Shown in pieces: positions 35,736-44,072 of a stretch of DNA of 60,250 bases (its first letter is position 1; each line of letters starts with the position of its first letter). Position numbers and translations under genes: made by a program. The DNA is from Phycisphaerae bacterium (GTDB lineage: Bacteria; Planctomycetota; Phycisphaerae; UBA1845; PWPN01), in assembly GCA_018003015.1 (NCBI GenBank), contig JAGNEZ010000039.1, forward strand, positions 1-60,250, read 5' to 3'. A model generated the notes under the pieces. The model saw only the letters and a program-made list of their open reading frames with translations. It ran no database searches and was not told where the DNA came from.

Positions 35736-36467
35736 GTTCGCGTGCCTCCATACTACCGCGGTCCCGCCGTCCCCTGGAATCGACCCCCTGGGCAAAAGCG
35801 AAACCGTAGTCAACTCACGACCATCGGCATGCGGCCGGGGCGGCTCAAGTCAACCGCCGCAACCGCGGGCTCGCTCGGTATTCGGTTGTCCCGCGATCGG
35901 GCGTCGCGTGGCCGCCACCCAGGAAGCCCGATCACACACCCGATCGCTTTCGATCCCCCGGAGTCTCCCGTCGCAGCCCGCGAATGGACATCTTCGATTC
36001 CCGCGGACCCGCCAGGAAACTCCAGCGGCGTTCGTGGGATCGTCATGCGAATATCGGTGCTTTAGCTTTCTTGGGACGGTCCGAATGAAGGCCGCCACAG
36101 GCCGCGACAGGTTCCCGGACATTGACTCGGTCTCACCCAACCGAAGGCCGGGCTCTCGCGCGGCACCAACCGGTATTACCGGACAAGCCGAGCCAAGGAC
36201 CGATCATCTCAAGGCACAAAAAAAAAGCGAGCATCCGAGAAAAAAGTGGCCAGAACAACGAGAGAAAATGATTAGCGGGCAGCATCAAACCGCCCAAGAG
36301 GGGAGTTCACGCGGGTCGCATTCAAACGCAAACAGGGGGCTGCAGCCGCGGCCCCGAACCATCCGCCAGCTCTGCCGCTTACCTCCATTTTAACCCCAAA
36401 AACCAGCTCGGCAACCGGTCTTCCCGATTCCACCAGGCAGCACACCCACGGGTATATTGAGGGTGAA
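35736..36467 (-). other. Long leader/intergenic region before flagellin 2
   Basis: About 730 bases without a gene on the minus strand. There are poly-A patches around 36216-36250 and, on the minus strand at ~36038-36065, CTAAAGCACCGATAT, which holds both CTAAAG and CCGATAT, the two halves of a sigma-28 promoter, but overlapping instead of correctly spaced. The last ~80 bases before flagellin 2 carry several GGA triplets. Confidence 0.35.
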
Positions 36468-36590
36468 ATGGCCTTCGACCCCTCGAAGATGAGCAAGGAA
36501 ACCGCCGTCGAGGCCGTCGCCTGTTTGGGAATCAGGCTTCTCAAGCAGCGTTACCCCAACCCGCTTCCAATCCTGGCTCGCTTCGGATGA
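36468..36590 (+). CDS. Possible 40-residue protein between flagellin genes
   Basis: ATG 36468 to TGA 36588-36590 on the strand opposite the flagellins. The product starts MAFDPSKMSKETAVEAVACL and continues as one helix ending in PLPILARFG; composition is balanced with no low complexity. TATATT (36453-36458) in a GGGTATnnT context lies ten bases before the ATG, and GAGGG overlaps that space. A perfect 11-bp hairpin (36618-36652) follows the stop by 27 bases. No family recognised. Confidence 0.4.
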   Translation: MAFDPSKMSKETAVEAVACLGIRLLKQRYPNPLPILARFG

Positions 36591-36617
36591 GCCCCTTTCG
36601 GCGGGACCGACGAAGAG

Positions 36618-36652
36618 CGGGGAACGGCCATCTGCACGACAGCCGTTCCCCG
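36618..36652. terminator. Perfect 11-bp hairpin between flagellin 3 and the small plus-strand gene
   Basis: CGGGGAACGGC (36618-36628) pairs with GCCGTTCCCCG (36642-36652). There is no strong T-tract on either strand. By position it could end the plus-strand small gene and, 135 bases beyond its stop, flagellin 3. Confidence 0.5.
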
Positions 36653-36786
36653 TTGGCCCGCAGACCCATGGCGCCGTGTGGCAGATGCGCCTCAGGGACT
36701 CCCGGGGCAAGCCCGTAGGCTCGCGAGACGCCCGCCCGCCGGTAACTCATGTCCCGATTCGGCGAGCGGCTATTGCGGCCCATCAC

Positions 36787-38229
36787 CTACTGCTGCAGCA
36801 GAGAGAGGACACTCTGCGGCGTCGTGTTGGCGATGGACAACACGCTGGTGCCGGCGTTGACCAGGATTTGAGACCGGGTCAACCGCGAAGTCTCCGCCGC
36901 GAAGTCGGTATCGCGGATGGTCGACTCGCTCGAACTCAGGTTCTCCATGGTGATGGAGAGCGAACTGATGTTGGTCTGCAGCGTGTTGCGTTCGAAAGCA
37001 CCGAGCCGTCCGCGGAGCACGGCCACCTGGCGAATCGCCTGGTTGAGAATGAGGGAGGCCTGATGGGCGTTGCTGGTGCTCCGAGAGACCTCGAATTCAC
37101 CACCCTGCTGGATCTGGCTGAGGAAGCCGACATTGGCGTCGCCGAGCATGGCCGCTGCGATCGACTGGATGCCAATGTTCACCTGCTGGTTCGGGCTCAC
37201 GTCAGGTCCCAGTTGGAACAGCGCTCCCCCGCCGGTGATGGCGAAGCTGGTGGATCCCAGACCCATGGTTTCGTTGAGGGTGATCTGCATGTCCAGGGTC
37301 CGGGTATTCAGGAAAAGGTCCAGGCCCCGGCCGGTAACGGTCGCGCCGTTGATCATGCCAACGGCATCGCGGCCCTCGTCGCGCTGCACCAAGGAGCCGG
37401 CGGAGTCGGTGACGATAAAGGGGCCCCCCGTCAAGAGTGGCTTGATCTCAACGAACTGGTCGTTGCCGTAGCCAACGCTACGGAAGGCGATGCCGCTGGC
37501 GGGGTTGGCCGAGTTGATGTAGATGGCCTCGACCCCGGTGGCCTGACTGTCGAGATTGACGGCCTTGAGCATCTGGTCGACGCCCTGGCCGGCCTGGAAC
37601 TCGATCGTGGTGGTGCCTTTGTTCCCAGCGATCACCAGGGAGGTGTCGTTGAGAGTCGCACTGCCGCGGAACTGGAGTTCGGCCTTCTGAGCGGAGGTGG
37701 TCACGGCCACATCGACCGGAATGTAGGCATAGGAGCCGAACTGCACGCCGTTAATGCTCACCGAAGCCAGCGCGCTGGTATGCACGCCGCTGGTGACGTA
37801 ATCAAGCGATCCGTTCAGCAATTTCCGCCCGGCAAAACTGGTCGTGTTGGCGATGCGGGTGATCGATTCGATAGCCGAGTCGATCTGCAACTGGTTGGCG
37901 GACTTCTCGTCGTCGGACATCGCCGCGTCGTTGGCGATCTCCACGATCAGTCCCTGAATGTCGATGAGCAGAGACGCCACCTCGTTGAGCGCCCCTTCAC
38001 TCGTCGCAATGATGTTGATCGCCCGTTGGGAGTTGCTGATCGCTTTCTCCGTTCCGGCGATCTCGGCTCGCAAGCTCTCCGAGTTGATCAGACCGGCGGG
38101 ATCGTCTGCACCGCGGTTGATTCTCAAACCGCTGGACAACCGCTCGAGCGAGACCTGAAGATCCCGCTGTGTCGAACGCAAAGTGCGCTGGGCGACGATG
38201 GCCGGTACGTTAGTGTTGATTCTAGCCAT
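36787..38229 (-). CDS. fliC: Flagellin 3
   Basis: A 480-residue flagellin and the first of the three in transcription order. N-terminus: MARINTNVPAIVAQRTLRST, LERLSSGLRINRGADDPAGLINSESLRAEI. C-terminus: STIRDTDFAAETSRLTRSQILVNAGTSVLSIANTTPQSVLSLLQQ. The start at 38229 has AAGGAGG seven bases upstream; that ribosome site lies in the loop and stem of a hairpin (38233-38248), so CsrA would block it directly. Only 90 bases separate it from csrA, and the two are likely co-transcribed. Confidence 0.95.
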   Translation of the reverse strand: MARINTNVPAIVAQRTLRSTQRDLQVSLERLSSGLRINRGADDPAGLINSESLRAEIAGTEKAISNSQRAINIIATSEGALNEVASLLIDIQGLIVEIANDAAMSDDEKSANQLQIDSAIESITRIANTTSFAGRKLLNGSLDYVTSGVHTSALASVSINGVQFGSYAYIPVDVAVTTSAQKAELQFRGSATLNDTSLVIAGNKGTTTIEFQAGQGVDQMLKAVNLDSQATGVEAIYINSANPASGIAFRSVGYGNDQFVEIKPLLTGGPFIVTDSAGSLVQRDEGRDAVGMINGATVTGRGLDLFLNTRTLDMQITLNETMGLGSTSFAITGGGALFQLGPDVSPNQQVNIGIQSIAAAMLGDANVGFLSQIQQGGEFEVSRSTSNAHQASLILNQAIRQVAVLRGRLGAFERNTLQTNISSLSITMENLSSSESTIRDTDFAAETSRLTRSQILVNAGTSVLSIANTTPQSVLSLLQQ

Positions 38230-38232
38230 TTG

Positions 38233-38248
38233 CAATCCTCCTTGATTG
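38233..38248 (-). promoter_or_regulatory. Predicted CsrA site on the flagellin 3 ribosome-binding site
   Basis: On the minus strand CAATC-AAGGAG-GATTG folds as a 5-bp stem with AAGGAG in the loop. The loop is both the Shine-Dalgarno core and a canonical A-N-GGA CsrA motif. An additional 6-bp hairpin (38265-38281) lies 16 bases upstream. Confidence 0.55.
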
Positions 38249-38319
38249 AATCTTGGCTACGAAACCCGTCATCTTGACGGGCGTTCCCGGGGCGTTCTGG
38301 CCCCCGGGCTGGCCGGCGC

Positions 38320-38571
38320 CTAACCCTTCTTGGCGGCTCCCGCCGTGTCCTTATGAGCTCCTGCCACAGCGGCGATGTCTTCCGGTTTGACCGATGCCGC
38401 CGCACGATTCTCCCGCTTGATCGCCTCGTATACTTCCTTGCGATGAACGGGTACTTCATTGGGAGCGTTGATACCCAGTCGAACCTTGTCGCCGCGAATA
38501 TCCACAACCGTGATCTCGATATCGTCGCCGATCATGATTGTCTGATCGCGTTGTCTGGATAGCACCAACAT
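38320..38571 (-). CDS. csrA: Carbon storage regulator CsrA (translational repressor)
   Basis: An 83-residue RNA-binding protein with the family start MLVLSRQRDQTIMIGDDIEITVVDI. RLGI-x-AP-x-EVPVHRKEVYEAI follows, with the conserved Arg pair that binds GGA. The tail after residue ~60 (AAASVKPEDIAAVAG...) is longer than the usual ~61-residue protein and Ala/Lys-rich. CsrA represses translation by binding GGA loops near ribosome sites; flagellin mRNA is the classic target where fliW is present. Its own leader has three GGA triplets in the 20 bases before ATG (AAGGAAGGAGCCGAGG), suggesting autorepression. It lies between fliW and flagellin 3. Confidence 0.95.
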   Translation of the reverse strand: MLVLSRQRDQTIMIGDDIEITVVDIRGDKVRLGINAPNEVPVHRKEVYEAIKRENRAAASVKPEDIAAVAGAHKDTAGAAKKG

Positions 38572-38752
38572 CCTCGGCTCCTTCCTTGGCCATGCCGATG
38601 CTTCATGGATCTATGCCCGGACCGCACACCGAGGCGAACGTTGACTCGGCAAAACAACTCGTGGCAACGATCAGCGAACGTTCACCACTCGCCTCGCGGT
38701 CAGGCAACCGATGACGACGCGGCACGCCGGCCTCTACGGTATATGATACCAC

Positions 38753-38769
38753 GCCCGCCTCCGGCGGGC
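38753..38769. terminator. GC hairpin between fliW and csrA
   Basis: GCCCGCC (38753-38759) pairs with GGCGGGC (38763-38769) around TCC. There is no T-tract. It sits next to a palindromic GGTATATGATACC (38738-38750) that could be a minus-strand -10 for csrA. Confidence 0.35.
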
Positions 38770-38805
38770 CGGGGCATTAGCCCGTTTAGGCCGTAAGTGC
38801 CGCAT

Positions 38806-39258
38806 CTAGGCGGTCTTACTGACGGCTCCCTGGCGCGAGGTCAATTGCATCAGGGGATGACGCGTGGAGTATCTGCGATCGGATAGGACCAGTTGCCTGG
38901 CCGTCCGGGTCTCCACGTTCACCACCAGAGGCCCCTGGAGGTTACCAGTCAGGATGTTGTCAACCTTGTTCACAATGATGAACACCTGGGCGGCCGACGG
39001 ATCCGAAAGCCCGATCTGGCTGAGTTCGTCGAGCTTGACGGGCACGACGTAATCAGGCACGAACAGGCGCGGGTCGCAGACCACGAACGCCAAATCCGGC
39101 CGATCCACCGCCTGCAGCCAGTAGAAGCCACTCTCCTCGGCGGTCTGGATCAGAGCGTAGGCCTGCTGATCCGGAAACCCGAGGACACCCTTGGGGAACT
39201 GGATCAGCCGGCGCTCGTCGACCTCCAACGGTCCAAAGCGCGACGTCTGAATAATCAT
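38806..39258 (-). CDS. fliW: Flagellar assembly factor FliW
   Basis: A 150-residue protein that binds CsrA and, alternatively, free flagellin, so that flagellin export controls CsrA activity. It has the FliW pattern: MIIQTSRFGPLEVDERRLIQFPKGVLGFPDQQAYALI, then FYWLQAVDRPDLAFVV, then a central SDPSAAQVFIIVNKV and NLQGPLVVN at the end of the beta-barrel. GAGGAG lies eight bases before ATG 39258. It is placed directly before csrA and flagellin 3 on the same strand, the arrangement expected for the partner switch. Reading frame could extend to 39351 but without a ribosome site. Confidence 0.95.
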   Translation of the reverse strand: MIIQTSRFGPLEVDERRLIQFPKGVLGFPDQQAYALIQTAEESGFYWLQAVDRPDLAFVVCDPRLFVPDYVVPVKLDELSQIGLSDPSAAQVFIIVNKVDNILTGNLQGPLVVNVETRTARQLVLSDRRYSTRHPLMQLTSRQGAVSKTA

Positions 39259-39566
39259 CGCGACACTCCTCGTAGACCCTTCCATGGCCGATTGACTGGT
39301 CCCGTGCACCCCGGCTCCGCCGGCCGGCGTCATCCTTAACGTCCGGACCACCGGCGATCCCGGTCACCTCCATCCGCGCGGGACCCGCCTGCGTCATCCC
39401 GATCGCAACCCGGCACACCCCGCGCCGGGCAATCCTTCCTCGCCACCGCCGGGTCAAGCGCGGCCGCAAGGACCCTCTTCGCCCGCCCACCGCGCTTCGC
39501 GGCGGGCATCTCTCCTGCTCACTCTCCGCCCGTCTTCCCCCGGTCTGTTCTGAACCGCCGCAACGA
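39259..39566. other. Gap between flgL and fliW
   Basis: 308 bases. A hairpin at 39481-39507 (GCCCGC...GCGGGC with an inner CGCG/CGCG) follows the flgL stop and could end the flgF-flgL transcript, although no T-tract is seen. No gene is visible. A promoter for fliW–csrA–flagellin 3 should lie here but I cannot place it. Confidence 0.4.
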
Positions 39567-41519
39567 CTATTCGAGATAGTCGAGCAGCGAAAGCTGCATC
39601 AACTGCGCGCCGGTCATCAGGTTGGCCTGCAGAGTCGTCTGGGCCAGCTGAAACTGGGTGACCGCCTCGGTGTAGTCGAGATCCTTCGCCTGGCTGAGCA
39701 GCGACTGGGTGGCGACCACCGCGTCCTCGGTGTACTGCTGCCGGATGTCCATCGCCTGGGCTCGGGCCCCGACCTCCCCCTGGATCCGGCTGGCTTGCTC
39801 GATGAAGGACTCAAGCTTGGCCGAAGCCGCGCTGATCCTCACCGTATCATCGTGCATCAACCCCTCGTACAGCATGTGCAGGGCCGTGAAAACGCTGTCT
39901 GGAACGATGCCGTTGGTATCATCGCTGACGATCTCGGTTCCGCTGGTGGACTTCAGGATGCCGAGGTGGTCACCGGCGGCGGAGAGGTTCTCCTTCGAGA
40001 TCACCAGATCCTGGGCTCCACCCGTGCTGTCCGCGATCCGAATGCCGTTGCCGTTGACGGCCAGGGAAGCGGTCACCGCCACGCCGGCCGCCGCCGCCGC
40101 AGCGTTGATCTTGTCGAGCACATCCTGGACGGTGCGGGCCCCGGTCAGACTCACCTCGAAGGTGACATCGTTCTTGGCCCGAATGCTGAAATCGGCCCGG
40201 CCCTCGCGAACAGTCACCCCCGCGCCCTGGTTCATGTCGGAGAGCAGCGTGCCGGCGTAGTAGGATCGAATACCGAGAGTGGTCGCGGTCGTCCCGCCGG
40301 CCTCACCGATCTTCAGCTCCGAACCGGAGACCAGATTGACCACCTCGATCGCGGTCCCGGCGGCGTTGATCTGAGCGGTCACGTCCAGGCCCGAGGAGTT
40401 GATCAGGTTGAGCACATCCTGGACCGTCGTCGCTCCGGACAGGTCGACGTCCGCCTCGCGCCCGCTGCTGTTGATGTGGATCGATTCGAGAGCGGCGCCC
40501 GCGCCGCCGAAGAGGGATGTGATCTCGGTCATCGTGGTCACGCGGCATCTTAGATCACTGCCGGTCATCGTGGCGGCGCCGCTCCCGAGGATGCCGAGAC
40601 TCCGGGCGGTGGTCCCGCTTCCGGATTCGGCTACCGTGACCTCTCCCGCGGTAGCCACGATCTCGAGCCCGTCGCCCGCCGCACTGAGGGCGGCATGGAA
40701 CTGGCCGCCAGGGCCAACGGTCAGGCCGGCATCGGCAGCCGCCGCGTTGATCGACTCGAGCACATCGCCGATCGTATCGGCGGTGGTGAGGTCAACCTGA
40801 AACGAGGTCGCCGGGGCGGTCACCGAGATACGAATGACGCCGCCCTGGATGCCGGTGCGGGTGGCGCCATCACAATCGACAAGCCGGGTACCTTCCGTCA
40901 GGGCGGGATCGAGATCGAGGTAACCCCCAACCTTGGAGGACAGAGCTCCGAAGAGGTCCGCACCGTTGAGGTTGATCGCGGGATCCTGGCCGGCATCGAC
41001 GGTGGTCCGCACCGAAGCCGTGTCGCCGCGGTACTCGGCCACCCCGTGATCCTGGGTGAAAGGCGTTGAACGAGTCTGCTGACCACCGAAGAGGTACATG
41101 CCGTTATACTGGCGGTTGCCGACAGTGGCAAGTTGATCGATGATCCCGAGGATGAGTTGGGCTTCAGAGACCCGTTCCTCGTGGCTGACCGACCCGTTGT
41201 TGACCATGGTCAAGCCGATGTTGTGGGCGTCGATGAGCAGCGAGCTGACCTCGCCAACGGCGGTATCGGTCGCGGAAAGGAAGCTGCTGGCATGCTGAAT
41301 GTTGGTCAGCAACTGGTTCTGACGTTCCAGGACTTCACTGAGCTGGGTGGCCCTGGCCGCGCCGACCGGATCCTCGCTCGGCGCGTTGAGCTTGCGGCCG
41401 CTGGCGATGCGGTTCTGTTCGAGGAACAGGTTCAGCGTGTTCGCCCGCAACGACTCGAGCAAAGAGTACGATCGCAGGTTATTGCTGACCCGGTTGATGC
41501 TGATCGCCGTCACGGCCAT
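39567..41519 (-). CDS. flgL: Flagellar hook-associated protein 3 (FlgL), extended
   Basis: A 650-residue hook–filament junction protein, about twice the usual ~300-320 residues. Flagellin-like ends: N-terminal INRVSNNLRSYSLLESLRANTLNLFLEQNRIASGRKLNAPSEDPVGAARATQLSE; C-terminal QQYTEDAVVATQSLLSQAKDLDYTEAVTQFQLAQTTLQANL...LSLLDYLE. The extra middle contains three flagellin-hook-IN repeats with a (T-x-x-DVL-x-x-IN) core: ADTIGDVLESIN, TTVQDVLNLIN and RTVQDVLDKIN. This suggests an added outer domain. The gene starts eight bases after the flgK stop. Confidence 0.95.
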   Translation of the reverse strand: MAVTAISINRVSNNLRSYSLLESLRANTLNLFLEQNRIASGRKLNAPSEDPVGAARATQLSEVLERQNQLLTNIQHASSFLSATDTAVGEVSSLLIDAHNIGLTMVNNGSVSHEERVSEAQLILGIIDQLATVGNRQYNGMYLFGGQQTRSTPFTQDHGVAEYRGDTASVRTTVDAGQDPAINLNGADLFGALSSKVGGYLDLDPALTEGTRLVDCDGATRTGIQGGVIRISVTAPATSFQVDLTTADTIGDVLESINAAAADAGLTVGPGGQFHAALSAAGDGLEIVATAGEVTVAESGSGTTARSLGILGSGAATMTGSDLRCRVTTMTEITSLFGGAGAALESIHINSSGREADVDLSGATTVQDVLNLINSSGLDVTAQINAAGTAIEVVNLVSGSELKIGEAGGTTATTLGIRSYYAGTLLSDMNQGAGVTVREGRADFSIRAKNDVTFEVSLTGARTVQDVLDKINAAAAAAGVAVTASLAVNGNGIRIADSTGGAQDLVISKENLSAAGDHLGILKSTSGTEIVSDDTNGIVPDSVFTALHMLYEGLMHDDTVRISAASAKLESFIEQASRIQGEVGARAQAMDIRQQYTEDAVVATQSLLSQAKDLDYTEAVTQFQLAQTTLQANLMTGAQLMQLSLLDYLE

Positions 41520-41527
41520 GATCGCAC

Positions 41528-43240
41528 CTAGCTCACAATCGCCAGAGTTTCCTGAATCATCTGGTCCACGACCGTCGTGTACCTCGCCGCGGCCTGAAAA
41601 GCCCGCTCGAACCTCAGCATCGAGATCGCCTCTTCATCAAGGCTCACGCCGCTGATCGACTCGCGCTGGGCGGTGAGCGATGAGACAATCGTGTTCGCCG
41701 ACTTCACCCCGGCCTGGGCGGCGTTGCTACGGGTGGCGACGTCGGAGGCGATCGCATTGAAGAACTCGGTCATGCTCTGGCCGCGCAAGCCACTGAGCGA
41801 CTTGCTCGCCAGCTCCGCGATGGAGGCGGCGTTACCGCCGTCGCCGACGGCGTGGCGGGTGGCCGCCGCCAGCAGCGACGAATCGTCTGCCAGGTCCGCA
41901 TTGACCGCGAGATCCTCGGAGTTGGAGCCGGTGAAGAACACGTTCACGCCGAGGGCGGCCAGGACATTGGACGTGTCCTCTCCAAACGTGACCTCGTAAC
42001 CGCTGTCGGCGATGATGCGGAGCCGGCCGTCGGCGGTGGCCTCGGCCCGGACGTTCGCGGCCGCGTCGATCTTCCCGGCCAGGGTGCGCAGAGAATCGTC
42101 CGCTCCGATCCCGTCAAGATCGACCTCGATGGTCATCGCGACCCGGGTCACCGGATCGGTATTGGTGTCGGTCACGTAGAGTATGAAAGTTCCATTCTGT
42201 GGTACCAGATCCAGGTTGGCCTCGGCACTGTTGAGCGCGGCGTCGAGGTCGGATACGTCGAAGGCCCCGGTCAGGTCGGTGTACCCCCGGATTCCCTGGC
42301 CGGAGGCATGCACCTTGTTGACCTCATGGATCAAAGCCTGGGACAGACTGTTCAGGGCCTGGACATGCCCGAGTACATCACCGTCCCGGGCTTCGACCAG
42401 GCCCGCCATCTCGCCGCCAATCAGGGAGACCTCGCGCATGTTGTCCGCGAACCGAACCACGACTCGCGGCTCGTTGTCGGTGGTCTCCAGGGTGGTGGTC
42501 ATGCCGCGACTGATCCCGCCGGAGATGAATAACTCATTGCCGATGTAGACGTTGACGGAACCGTCCGGCTGATCGCGAACCTGAATCTGGACGATCTCGC
42601 TCATCTGGCGAAGCAGGTCGTCACGCTGGTCGCGGAGCACACCCGAGCTGCCTTTGCTCGAGCTTTCGAGAGCCGTGATCCGGATATTCAGATCCGCAAC
42701 CTGCCTGGACAGCAGATCGACCCCCTCCGCGTCGTTCTGCAACTGGGTATTCAGTTCGTCACGCATGCCAAGTACGTCCACCCGCTGCCGCTGAATCTCG
42801 CGGATCAGCGAGTCCGCCGCGGTGATGACCATCCCTCGGGCGGCCGTGTCGTGCGGCGTGTTCTGCAGCGTGCTGAACGAGTTGAAGAAGTTCTGGAGCA
42901 GGCTCGACAGATCGGAATCGCTGAGCTCGTTCATCACCGACTCGATCCGGCTCAAGGTCGCCTCCTCGGCGAGCGCTCCGGCTTGATCGCCGGTGGCAAT
43001 CCGCAGACGACTCTCCAGCGACGCATCCACGTTGCGACGAAGAGCGGTCAGGGCGACGCCGCCTCCGGCCATGAAGCCCTCGGGCAGGTTCGCACCCACC
43101 AGGCCGGACAGCTCGGGCGTCTGACGCGTGTAGTTGGCGCTGCCGGCGTTCGACACATTGTTGCCGACCACTTGCAGGGCGCTCTGGTACGCCAGAAGCG
43201 CGCTTCGGCCAATCTGTAGTGCGCCTGTCACGAGACCCAT
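41528..43240 (-). CDS. flgK: Flagellar hook-associated protein 1 (FlgK)
   Basis: A 570-residue junction protein. N-terminal rod/hook signature: ALQIGRSALLAYQSALQVVGNNVSNAGSANYTRQTPEL. C-terminal D0/D1: SGVSLDEEAISMLRFERAFQAAARYTTVVDQMIQETLAIVS, a typical FlgK end. The central part has NYTR...SDLSSLLQNFFNSFSTLQNTP and helical DGVDLLSRQVADLN-like coiled-coil. It starts two bases after the flgN stop. Confidence 0.95.
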   Translation of the reverse strand: MGLVTGALQIGRSALLAYQSALQVVGNNVSNAGSANYTRQTPELSGLVGANLPEGFMAGGGVALTALRRNVDASLESRLRIATGDQAGALAEEATLSRIESVMNELSDSDLSSLLQNFFNSFSTLQNTPHDTAARGMVITAADSLIREIQRQRVDVLGMRDELNTQLQNDAEGVDLLSRQVADLNIRITALESSSKGSSGVLRDQRDDLLRQMSEIVQIQVRDQPDGSVNVYIGNELFISGGISRGMTTTLETTDNEPRVVVRFADNMREVSLIGGEMAGLVEARDGDVLGHVQALNSLSQALIHEVNKVHASGQGIRGYTDLTGAFDVSDLDAALNSAEANLDLVPQNGTFILYVTDTNTDPVTRVAMTIEVDLDGIGADDSLRTLAGKIDAAANVRAEATADGRLRIIADSGYEVTFGEDTSNVLAALGVNVFFTGSNSEDLAVNADLADDSSLLAAATRHAVGDGGNAASIAELASKSLSGLRGQSMTEFFNAIASDVATRSNAAQAGVKSANTIVSSLTAQRESISGVSLDEEAISMLRFERAFQAAARYTTVVDQMIQETLAIVS

Positions 43241-43242
43241 GG

Positions 43243-43782
43243 CTACCCTACCGCCTCAAAAACGTGGGCCACATTCGACCGCTGCTTCTGACCCGTGCGA
43301 CCGTACACATCGTTGCCCGGACCGCCGCTGGTCATCGACGCCAGCACCGCTCCCAGGTGTTTGAGCATCTCCTGACTGACCAGGGTCGTCACCACCCGGA
43401 CCTTCTCCATGTCCTGGAGAACAACCTTGAGCCCCTCGGCGGCACTGAGCAACTGACTGCGCCGCGGCTCGGAAAGCCGGTCGGCCAGCTCGGACAACCG
43501 GATCCGGGCACCCGACGACTCGACCAAGCCGAGCCCTTCGACCATCTTCTGGGTAATCTGGCGGCGCAGGCCGTCACGTTCCCGCAATCGGGATGCCAGG
43601 GTCGCTTCCTGGGCGGTGATGGCGGAGATCCGCTCAGTCTCGGCGGCTCGGATCGCCTCGAGCTTCTCGCTCATCATCGTGGCCAACTCGCCGTACATGG
43701 CCGTCAGGTCGTGCAGCAGCCGGGCGAGGTCGCGCGCCAGAATGTCAACGCTGGGCCGTGTCACGGTTGATCTCTTTCGCAT
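43243..43782 (-). CDS. flgN: FlgN-like export chaperone for FlgK/FlgL
   Basis: A 179-residue helical protein with a long coiled coil: LARLLHDLTAMYGELATMMSEKLEAIRAAETERISAITAQEATLASRL, typical of FlgN (LxxLLxxE...L...KxxAL...D), plus a C-terminal helix. It lies directly upstream of flgK and flgL, its expected clients. The ATG at 43782 overlaps the preceding gene by 38 bases and lacks a ribosome site; a GTG at 43764 with AGAGA upstream is an alternative start. Confidence 0.75.
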   Translation of the reverse strand: MRKRSTVTRPSVDILARDLARLLHDLTAMYGELATMMSEKLEAIRAAETERISAITAQEATLASRLRERDGLRRQITQKMVEGLGLVESSGARIRLSELADRLSEPRRSQLLSAAEGLKVVLQDMEKVRVVTTLVSQEMLKHLGAVLASMTSGGPGNDVYGRTGQKQRSNVAHVFEAVG

Positions 43783-44056
43783 ACCGTTTACAGATCACAT
43801 CGCTGAGATCGGTCTTCAGCGAACTCGACGCCCGCTTGGCCAACGCCATGTCAAGCTGGGCCCCGAACATGTCCTCGCCTCGACCGCCATGCCCGATCCT
43901 GCCCTTGAAGGGGTTGTCGCGGGCCATCTTCATCATCGGGCCGAAGAACGTCGCACCCACCAATTCGTCCGCCACCTGCCGGAGCATCCGCTGCCGGAGT
44001 CCCGGCGTGGCCGTCGCCACGGCGGCCGAAGTCATGTGTGTGGGGTCCATACGCAT
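43745..44056 (-). CDS. flgJ: Rod-binding domain protein (FlgJ N-terminal-like)
   Basis: A 103-residue protein equal to the rod-capping domain of FlgJ without the peptidoglycan hydrolase half. Features are ELVGATFFGPMMKMARDN (like FEQMLLKSMRDA) and GRGEDMFGAQLDMALAKRAS...LSDVICKRY (like ...M-x-x-YDQQ-x-x-x-x-A...G-x-GLA). Single-domain versions are common outside gamma-proteobacteria. AGGAG lies seven bases before the ATG. The gene sits between flgI and flgN. Confidence 0.8.
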   Translation of the reverse strand: MRMDPTHMTSAAVATATPGLRQRMLRQVADELVGATFFGPMMKMARDNPFKGRIGHGGRGEDMFGAQLDMALAKRASSSLKTDLSDVICKRYAKEINRDTAQR

Positions 44057-44072
44057 CGGTTCTCTCCTGCTC

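Noticed and set aside
36038-36065. Sigma-28-like promoter before flagellin 2 (CTAAAG and CCGATAT)
   Set aside because: The two elements overlap instead of being ~15 bases apart, so it is not a valid promoter as written. It is kept only as a note in the region entry.
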